Assembly: GCA_026929865.2 (NCBI GenBank)
Contig: CM049396.1
Location: 20,084,001 to 20,148,000, forward strand
Origin: Hyperoplus lanceolatus
Lineage: Eukaryota > Chordata > Actinopteri > Uranoscopiformes > Ammodytidae
Length of the DNA: 64,000 bases
Direction of reading: 5' to 3'
Below are positions 59,801 to 64,000 of this stretch, in pieces. The notes under the pieces are model-generated. The model was not told the DNA's origin, did not search any database, and worked only from the letters and a program-made list of their open reading frames with translations. A program made the position numbers and the translations under genes. The stretch's first letter is position 1; every line of letters begins with the position of its first letter.

Positions 59801-61230
59801 AGTTCATTTGAAACGAGGATTACTCGAGTACTCGATTACTAACGCCGATCCCTAGTAGCTACAGAACATATACTGTGCTGTGTAATAACAGGGTCGAAAA
59901 ATTGGGAAAAAGTCGCGGCTTATAGTCCGAAAAGTACGGTAGTAAACCAGTCCACAGAAAGCTTGTTGATATTTGAACTGACCACCACCAAAACAAATGC
60001 ACCCCTCTCTCTGCTACTTGAGAGGCTCGACCACCAGACGCAACATCACAAGCGACAAAGACAGGTCTCGGTCTGACTCCCTTTGTTTACATACCCGTTT
60101 ACAGAACTTGGGCTGTGTATGACCAACAGACTAATCGTTTTAGATTAGAGTCACTGTCTTCACTTTTAACTCATTCTAAAATCAGGTAATTTCCGTGACC
60201 TAAAGGTAAAATAAATTTAAAAATAAAATGTAAAAAAAAAATCCTCAGCATGGATAGGTCTGTTATCAGCTCAGGAGGAGAAAATTACATAGGCATAGTG
60301 CAAGAAAGTTCACCTGGCGCAGAGACGCTGCAAAGGCCTCATGTGAGCTGTTGAGGCGCGTTCTGAACTGGGAACAGATGCTTTTGGCCAGTTTGGCAGC
60401 GCTGAGACTTTCTATGGCGTCCTGGGCCACTTTCCGCTTCCACTCTGGACTGATGGCAGGGGGGTTCACGAACGTTATCCTGTGGATTATCTAGGAGCGA
60501 GACAAAGAGTTAGAACCCTCCTTCAGAAGTCACTTTGCAGTTTGTAACTCCTATGGTTGAATGCATTAGGACACCAACCTGTTTGATTTGCTCCCAGAAG
60601 AGTCTTGTGACAGATGATCCCGAATGAAAGGTGACCTCCACATGATAGGCAGCATTTAATAACTGAAACAAAAAAGAAAATACGGTAATGTGCAGGAAAT
60701 CTCACTGTTGAAGATACCAGAACAATTTTGTCTATTGATCTGGATGCCCCTTGACACTGACGTGGAGGCTAAAATGTAACTTGACCTCGTTGGAGAAGCA
60801 TCTTAGTTTTTTTGGATTATTTGTCCTGCAAATAAAATACTCTCTGATCTCACTTTGTTTAACTTTGCTTTTCTAAAACCTGTTAGTTCCCATTTAGATT
60901 TAGTAGAAGAAGTGAAATAAAATGCCATGATAACAAACACACTAAACATTTTTGACAAGCAAACTTAATTAGGTTCCCGTTTGCAGCCCACCTGTTTGAG
61001 GTGATTGGAGGTGATATTGTGGACGGAGTGGTCGATGTAAGACTTCTCCAGACTGTTGAGACATCGCTCCAGAGTTCCTACAAAGCTCTCCCTCAGATAG
61101 TCCACGGAGCTGATCAGCTTATTCGCCACAGCCTGATTCAAACGGACCACTATCAGCTCCTGGATCTGGTCGATGCAAGATTTGATCTCCTTCGACGTAA
61201 CAGGCTCTCCGTTAGTTGATAAAATTATGT
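41543..61230 (-). CDS. dstyk: DSTYK (dual serine/threonine and tyrosine protein kinase), C-terminal half, ten exons
   Basis: A cytoplasmic kinase, also called RIPK5, able to phosphorylate Ser/Thr and Tyr. Exons from 5' to 3' on the minus strand: 61230-60992, 60662-60579, 60490-60314, 47830-47701, 46898-46742, 45937-45805, 45685-45572, 42576-42462, 42245-42111, 41730-41543 (stop included). All junctions are AG/GT and the 1472 bp keep one frame. Identity is shown by [70 protein letters not shown] and the kinase motifs listed under the kinase entry. It ends [18 protein letters not shown]. The usual protein is about 930 residues; 489 are encoded here and the 5' exons lie right of the window. The 12.5-kb intron 47831-60313 is packed with transposons. 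Confidence 0.95.
41985..42103 (-). mobile_element. tRNA-derived SINE eight bases from a dstyk donor
   Basis: The reverse complement starts GGGGTGCTCCGCGGTACAGT with TGGTTAGAGCATG (A-box) and AGGTTTGAATCC (B-box), then the body word TCTCTGCATGTCACCCCCCT shared with the SINEs at 18012 and 57345. Its head lies at about intron position +8 of the penultimate dstyk exon (donor at 42110). Confidence 0.8.
42246..42461 (-). other. Short dstyk intron
   Basis: A 216-bp intron with GTACGA donor and TTTAAG acceptor; no repeats seen. Confidence 0.7.
42577..43556. other. dstyk intron, 5'-unpaired hAT MITE end and unclassified DNA
   Basis: AGGGCTGTGAGTCTTTTGTA at about 42615 and ATTCGATTCGAATCCGATTC recall one end of a hAT MITE, but I found no matching second end. 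The rest is unclassified. Confidence 0.4.
43560..44164. mobile_element. PIF/Harbinger-type MITE
   Basis: AGGCCAGGACACACCAG at the left and CTGGCCT preceded by GTGTGTC at the right form terminal inverted repeats. The trinucleotide TTA flanks both ends (43557-43559 and 44165-44167), the duplication size and sequence expected for Harbinger elements. The 605-bp interior has no coding sequence. Confidence 0.75.
44513..45342 (-). mobile_element. Tc1-like element remnant with fold-back structure
   Basis: The right end ACCTAATAAAGTGGCCGGTG, adjoining TA at 45343-45344, is a well-known fish Tc1-family terminus. On the minus strand there follows the transposase start ([16 protein letters not shown]) and further fragments such as [19 protein letters not shown] with the catalytic aspartate context. 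The left side (44521-44660) is an inverted copy of the transposase start region (CCAATCACATGGCAG, GACTTTGAACATGGCA) and has no TIR of its own, so the element is rearranged. Stops and gaps make it non-functional. Confidence 0.8.
44640..45240 (-). pseudogene. Tc1-like transposase fossil
   Basis: Minus-strand fragments in at least three frames: an N-terminal helix-turn-helix part ([20 protein letters not shown]), a middle part ([20 protein letters not shown]) and part of the DDE catalytic core (WSDESRF). The C-terminal core is missing. Confidence 0.75.
45433..45474. repeat. Short near-perfect palindrome in a dstyk intron
   Basis: AAAAGTAGTACTTGCACTA and TAGTGCAAGTATTACTTTT form a 19-bp stem with one mismatch around a TGTG loop. 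Confidence 0.7.
45938..46741 (-). other. dstyk intron of 804 bp
   Basis: Nothing recognised apart from a tandem CATTTATAAAAAGG duplication near 46470-46495. Confidence 0.6.
46899..47700 (-). other. dstyk intron of 802 bp, AT-rich
   Basis: No repeat, transposon end or exon recognised. Confidence 0.6.
48250..49246 (+). pseudogene. Tc1-like transposase pseudogene
   Basis: It starts [12 protein letters not shown] and is then broken by a TGA. The DNA-binding part continues with LGRDHRTIK and GRKKRIEKK. Two catalytic-core motifs are clear: [20 protein letters not shown] and [17 protein letters not shown] follows HASK, and DLNPIENL is followed by TAG where tryptophan is expected. The frame ends KKGGYI exactly where the hAT element at 49247 is inserted. 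Three nonsense codons make it inactive. Confidence 0.92.
49247..50860. mobile_element. hAT transposon remnant with 8-bp target duplication, inside the Tc1-like element
   Basis: The ends are TAGGGGTGTAACGGTAC and CGATCGTTACACCCCTA-like (GATCGTTACACCCCTA). CTATATTG flanks both sides (49239-49246 and 50861-50868). A degenerate BED zinc-finger of a hAT transposase reads on the minus strand near 49930-50090 ([17 protein letters not shown]). Most of the transposase is missing. The right third holds copy C of the dispersed repeat. Confidence 0.93.
50330..50612 (+). repeat. Copy C of the dispersed repeat, inside the hAT element
   Basis: CTCCTGCTCTGACCGCAGCT, CTGTCAGTGCTCTG, AAAAGTCACCAATAACACCA, AGCTAGATTTGTCGC, an A-run and GTCGCCAG occur in the same order as at 6200-6600. 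Confidence 0.8.
50943..53170. mobile_element. Second hAT-type element inside the Tc1-like element
   Basis: CAGTGGTTCTCAATTATTTT opens it and CCATTTGAGAAGCACTG closes it, the CAGNGNTTCTCAA style of hAT-Charlie-like ends. CTTTAACA flanks both sides perfectly (50935-50942 and 53171-53178). A 1.5-kb element is nested in it (51214-52715). No transposase is visible. Confidence 0.93.
51214..52715. mobile_element. Non-autonomous element with AGGGTGTATTCACACATG ends, nested at third level
   Basis: AGGGTGTATTCACACATG at the left and CATGTGTGAATACACCCT at the right are perfect 18-bp inverted repeats. Subterminal words also pair (GTTCGGTTGAAACGAACTCA against TTGGTCTGGACCAAAGC...). I see no clear target duplication and no transposase, so the superfamily stays open. 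Confidence 0.8.
53757..54040. repeat. Possible hAT MITE fragment
   Basis: TTAGGGCTGGTTATTGGTAA followed by degenerate ATATCATGATACATTGC words resembles a hAT MITE end. CACAATATATTGCC and TTTTAGCACAGCC could be the other side. No duplication found. Confidence 0.35.
54041..54594 (-). other. dstyk intron segment, nothing recognised
   Basis: AT-rich sequence between transposons; no TIR or coding signal seen. Confidence 0.5.
54603..56202. mobile_element. hAT-type element with perfect 8-bp duplication and an inner element
   Basis: TAGGGTTGCAAAATTCTGGG and GCAACCCTA are the termini, with CTCTCAGC on both sides (54595-54602 and 56203-56210). Subterminal GGAAACTTTCC and GGGAATTAACGG words repeat in the left end, and complementary words in the right. 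A further element with AGGGGAG ends is nested at 55251-55970. No transposase is seen. Confidence 0.92.
55251..55970. mobile_element. Non-autonomous element with AGGGGAGASTGGCCTAAGTT ends
   Basis: The left end (AGGGGAGAGTGGCCTAAGTT) and the reverse complement of the right end (AGGGGAGACTGGCCTAAGTT) are long, nearly identical inverted repeats. AAAT occurs on both flanks. Several internal TTGTGCCA words repeat. No coding region. Confidence 0.8.
56203..56839 (-). other. dstyk intron segment, nothing recognised
   Basis: AT-rich, no transposon ends or coding signal; contains a short (TA)n at 56832-56843. Confidence 0.5.
56848..57323. mobile_element. Fold-back MITE with arms of about 150 bp
   Basis: GGTAACACTTTATAATAACT at the left pairs with the sequence ending ATTATAAAGTGTTACC. 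The inverted arms extend through AACAATGGTAGATAGTTAAT and its complement, leaving a loop of about 190 bp. The flanks are ATATTTTT and ATATTTTG, an imperfect 8-bp duplication, suggesting a hAT-type origin. Confidence 0.88.
57345..57495 (-). mobile_element. tRNA-derived SINE
   Basis: The reverse complement begins GGGGCGCCCTTAGCTCAGTT (A-box TAGCTCAGTTGG) and has GGGTTCGATTCC (B-box), then TCTCTGCATGTCACTCCCCT as in the SINEs at 18012 and 41985. A run of 12 G near 57455 interrupts the region between the boxes. Confidence 0.8.
57496..57956 (-). other. dstyk intron segment, nothing recognised
   Basis: No transposon ends or coding signal seen. Confidence 0.5.
58164..59854. mobile_element. hAT-type element, middle level of the nest
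   Basis: It starts TAGGGATGGGCATGAGTG and ends ACGCCGATCCCTA. The flanks are ATAGCTAC (58156-58163) and GTAGCTAC (59855-59862), matching in 7 of 8 positions. Subterminal CTCGAGGATCAATCGATT and ACTCGAGTACTCGATTAC words fit the CGAT-rich fish hAT families. It contains a TTAA-type element. Confidence 0.8.
58542..59132. mobile_element. TTAA-flanked MITE, innermost level
   Basis: TTAA then AGAGGACCTATGATGC at the left, and GCATAATAGGTCCTCT then TTAA at the right (58538-58541 and 59133-59136). The 591-bp interior is non-coding. TTAA duplication fits piggyBac/Kolobok-type elements; the AGAGGACCTAT ends form a common fish family. Confidence 0.88.
59944..60313 (-). other. dstyk intron segment next to the exon at 60314
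   Basis: Nothing recognised. Confidence 0.5.
60314..61230 (-). CDS. dstyk: dstyk exons: helical region before the kinase domain (three exons)
   Basis: Exon 60992-61230 begins with two bases of a split codon after CTGCAG and encodes [20 protein letters not shown], then [20 protein letters not shown]. Exon 60579-60662 encodes [17 protein letters not shown] and ends WEQIKQ. Exon 60314-60490 encodes [20 protein letters not shown] and ends [10 protein letters not shown]. This DSTYK-specific region is predicted helical and has no known catalytic role. Confidence 0.93.
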
Positions 61231-61335
61231 CTGCAGTTGAAATAAAACGAGAAAACGTGACCAACATAGCACAGCACAGAGAAATCCTGATGAATTAATG
61301 TTGTCGGATGTGTGACAGAATATTATGCGATGGGG

Positions 61336-61364
61336 GCACGCCCTTAGCTCAGTTGGTAGGGCGT
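61336..61364 (+). repeat. SINE head fragment (5' half of a tRNA-like promoter)
   Basis: CGCCCTTAGCTCAGTTGGTA is identical to the A-box end of the SINE at 57345 but is followed by unrelated AT-rich DNA and has no B-box. It is not a tRNA gene. Confidence 0.6.
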
Positions 61365-61649
61365 TTTGACAAGAAATACCGCCGTGTATTATCAATATTA
61401 ATATAGGATATATAATTGACTAAAATCAGGTTAACACTCTTTAATTACAAAAAGAAAATCATACACATTTTTAAGCACCCTATATACAAACAGTGGCTTT
61501 GCAGTGCTGTTATGGTCGTACAGTTAAATCAACACCTCTCCAAAAAAGACATTTATTAAAAAAAATAAAAGTCAATAACTAAACCCGAAGTTATCCAGGT
61601 AACCAGTAAACCTGCTTCTTGTCACAATCGCTGTATCTCGGAACCAGAA

Positions 61650-62572
61650 GGCGCTGTCTGTGAAATTTTGGTATGTAAATATCCAGAATTGGGATCAGAG
61701 GTCACCTACATAGTCTTCTTGGAGTTAGACTGCTGAATTTGAGGTGAGAGGACTGTTTGTGTTTTTCCTGTCAAATTGAAAATATTGAGCTCCTCAGTAT
61801 TTTTCTTCTAGGCTTTTACACAATGGGTTTATAACAAAACACTTGTTACCCTCAAAAGGTGTGAAGGGTAAGCTATAGGTTAGATTGATGTTAGCAAGCT
61901 AATTAGTTGTCAGATGGTTGTGGGCCTTGATGCTAGCAAGAAATTCAAGTTGGGGTTGGTCGTCACATTTTTTGGGGGGTTGGTTGTCACATGTTATCCA
62001 AAGGCTGCAGCCAGAAAAGGAACCCAATAACGAACGGAATTGTCAAGCTGTATTCTCACTGACACCACAGAGAAGGAAAGAATAGAGCAGGAAAAGGCAG
62101 CTAGCATGCAAAAGAAAAAGGGGCAAAAAAATCAAAACAACCCAGTGCATCCCAAACTAGAACAGCTGCCAAGGCTACTGCACCCCAGTGCACTCCACCC
62201 CAGCTGGAGAAGAAGAAACAGTAAGTTATGTTGGCCTATTTGTCAACTTGACAATGCAATTAATTCAAATTTAGTTCTGCTTTCTTGCCTTCTTTTTAAG
62301 ATTATTCCCATTAAGATATCATTGTGACAAACAACCCCAGTGTGTGACAACCGACCCCTTGATGGAGTTGGTTGTCACAATGTGTGAGGGTGTCTTTGAT
62401 GATTAATTTCTTCTTTATTACAATAAGTTAGAAGAAATGAGGGGTATACATTTCAAGCCAACACCTTAAGCTTCAATTTAATGTAGGTGTTATTTTTGAA
62501 AGATGTTTAGGTGATGAGCAATTCTTTCTCACTAGAGTAAAAAGTGTGCCTACTAGCCCCGGTCTCCCCTAC
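61650..62572. repeat. Transposon-like stretch with one AGGGGAGACCGGGG end
   Basis: The right end CCCCGGTCTCCCCT resembles the AGGGGAG terminus at 55251. GTTGGTTGTCACA words recur at about 61950-61995 and 62365-62380, partly inverted. A 95-codon open frame at 62040-62327 with a lysine-rich stretch (EKERIEQEKAASMQKKKGQK) may be a transposon relic. No left TIR found. Confidence 0.35.
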
Positions 62573-63252
62573 ATCAGCATATCATACAACAATGCCTATT
62601 ACATATCTTTCCTTTATAATACATTCAGAGTGACAGATTGATTTAATGTGACAGTATCACAAGTTACACGCCTCAGCGAGCCGGTGAGTAAAAAATAAAT
62701 AGAATAAAAAACCTTGCAGGTGCATGCAGATTGCAGATCGGCTGCTGTAGTCAGTCTAATATAAAGTCAGTAGCCTAATGATCAATGTCAGCAAAACTAT
62801 AAAATAAAGCTCTCTCTTCTCTATCTCTCTCTGTTCACATCACTGCACATCAGAGGTCTGCTGGCAGTGGGAAAAGAGACAATTGTCTGTTTTAAGCAGC
62901 GTCAATCCGCATTGAAAAACCCGCGCTGACCCGCTCATTTTGGTGGGAAAAGGGTATCCGAGACACATTGGCAATATCACAAATCAAAGAAAGAATAGAG
63001 AATGGAAATATCTCAATCATAAGCTGCACGGCAGCTACCATGCGTCAGCCATCTTATTTAATAGAGAAATAATAAAGTGGGAATCATTTCTCATTAAAGC
63101 CACTACGAGTAAGTCGGCACGTTGGCGACACCTTCGAACAAAAGCGGTAGTATTATTACGACGCCAGCTGTCGTGAAGCTGTTTTGTAGCTTGTGCAGGG
63201 AGTGCAAGATTCAAATAATCAGGAAGCAATATGGTGCGTGGCGTGTCCGTGT

Positions 63253-63412
63253 GTTGAAAGTGTGAGGGCACCGGACTCTTTTCGGCTCCGTGAGTCTATG
63301 GGTGACACAGCATCAACTAATGCCAGTAAGTGCTAAACACACCTGATTGCAATGAGTTGATGCATTGTCACCTCTCACGGAGCTGAACGAGTCCCCGTGT
63401 CCTCACACAAAG
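63253..63412. repeat. Imperfect inverted repeat with arms of about 55 bp
   Basis: GTGTGAGGGCACCGGACTCT...CGGCTCCGTGAG pairs with CTCACGGAGCTGAACGAGTC...GTGTCCTCACAC. Inner GGGTGACACAGCATCAACT pairs with AGTTGATGCATTGTCACC. Confidence 0.75.
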
Positions 63413-64000
63413 CGAATGAACGAGAGATGGCAGTTAGTTAGTATGGATCACGATGAGGTAATGTGTTTATGTTGTAAATAATGACTATTTCCGATGAATA
63501 ATGGTCATCTGATGATGCTGGTGAGGCAAAGTAAACTTTGTTTTAGTAGGCTACCGCTCATTCATTTAGGAGTAAACACTGCAGTCTAGTTTCGCTGCGT
63601 GAAATTGTGTATAGGCTACGTTGCTTGGCAACGCCCTCCCGCTCGTCTACCACTCTCCCTTTTAGCTTTTCTTCATTGCATTTTCTTTTTTTTCTTTGAT
63701 GGTTCAGCCCCGTTATCAGTCATTATGATGACAAACAACTGTCTCAAACAAGGCTCCCGCTCCCCTTCCCTCACCTGGAGGGATAGGCTTCTCAATTCAC
63801 GTTCCTGCGCCACGCTGAAATCTGTGACCAATACGGATATGTGACCATAGAGCATGCACGCGTGAACCGAAAATCGGACTAGGTGTAAGACCAGATCAAA
63901 TGCAGTAATAAAAACTATTTAAAAACGTCTTTCTTTGCACTGATGGTCTGGTTTGCTGTTAAAGGTAATTTATGATTATGAGAGGAAACATGAGGCTGTT

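Larger units (their letters stand above)
57957..59943. mobile_element. Outer MITE of a three-level nest
   Basis: TACTGTATTTTCCGCACTAT with GACTATAAGCCGCAGG at the left matches the reverse complement of the right end (CGCGGCTTATAGTCCGAAAA, then GTACGGTAGTA). Subtracting the element at 58164-59854 leaves about 290 bp, a typical MITE length. No clear target duplication was assigned. Confidence 0.75.
61231..64000 (-). other. dstyk intron (or 5' region) to the window edge
   Basis: No further dstyk exon with matching frame and splice sites is seen, so the upstream exons must lie beyond 64000. It holds a SINE head fragment (61336), an unclassified transposon-like stretch (61650-62572) and an inverted repeat (63253-63412). 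Confidence 0.55.

Noticed and set aside
61336-61364. tRNA gene suggested by CGCCCTTAGCTCAGTTGGTA
   Set aside because: Only the A-box half is present, there is no B-box or acceptor stem partner, and the same head occurs in the SINE at 57345.
62040-62327. 95-codon open frame with a lysine-rich region as a host gene
   Set aside because: No start context, no splice partners and surrounded by repeated transposon-like words; noted only as a possible relic.

Overview
The window is vertebrate nuclear DNA, most likely from a teleost fish, probably a percomorph-type one. Two split genes with clear vertebrate orthologues are present. The intergenic and intronic DNA is full of transposons typical of fish: a Tc1 relative with a TIR starting CACTGTGTGCACAATTATTA, several hAT elements with 8-bp target duplications, TTAA-flanked elements, tRNA-derived SINEs and L2/jockey-like LINEs. 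There are no mammalian L1 or Alu sequences. No operon, prophage, CRISPR array or other prokaryotic structure is present.

Layout. Positions 1-12583 are the tail end of a very long intron, or the upstream part, of the celsr1 locus: a decayed LINE on the minus strand (1-2460), a TTAA-type DNA transposon (3885-6943) and otherwise plain AT-rich DNA with microsatellites. From 12584 to 38524, 32 consecutive plus-strand exons encode the C-terminal half of a CELSR1 (Flamingo) adhesion GPCR: EGF and laminin-G modules, laminin EGF, hormone-receptor domain, GAIN domain with GPS, seven transmembrane helices and a long acidic/serine-rich tail. I checked the exon phases by hand. The exons sum to 4790 bp and stay in one frame to the stop (1595 complete residues). 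The cadherin-repeat half lies off the left edge.

From 41543 to 61230, ten minus-strand exons encode the C-terminal half of DSTYK, a dual-specificity kinase, ending with its kinase domain. Their 1472 bp also stay in frame (489 residues plus stop). The 5' exons of DSTYK lie beyond 64000. The two genes are tail to tail, with stop codons about 3 kb apart. CELSR1 acts at the cell surface in planar cell polarity and DSTYK is a cytoplasmic kinase; nothing in the sequence says they work together.

The most interesting architecture is transposon stratigraphy inside DSTYK introns. A Tc1-like element (48032-53433) was hit by two separate hAT elements, one of which carries a further element. Removing the insertions and one copy of each duplication leaves about 1.54 kb, the size expected of an intact Tc1-like element. 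A second nest of three levels lies at 57957-59943. I found no evidence of an undescribed molecular system; the unusual points are repeat-splice-site proximity, a substituted TM6 residue in CELSR1, and the nested elements.
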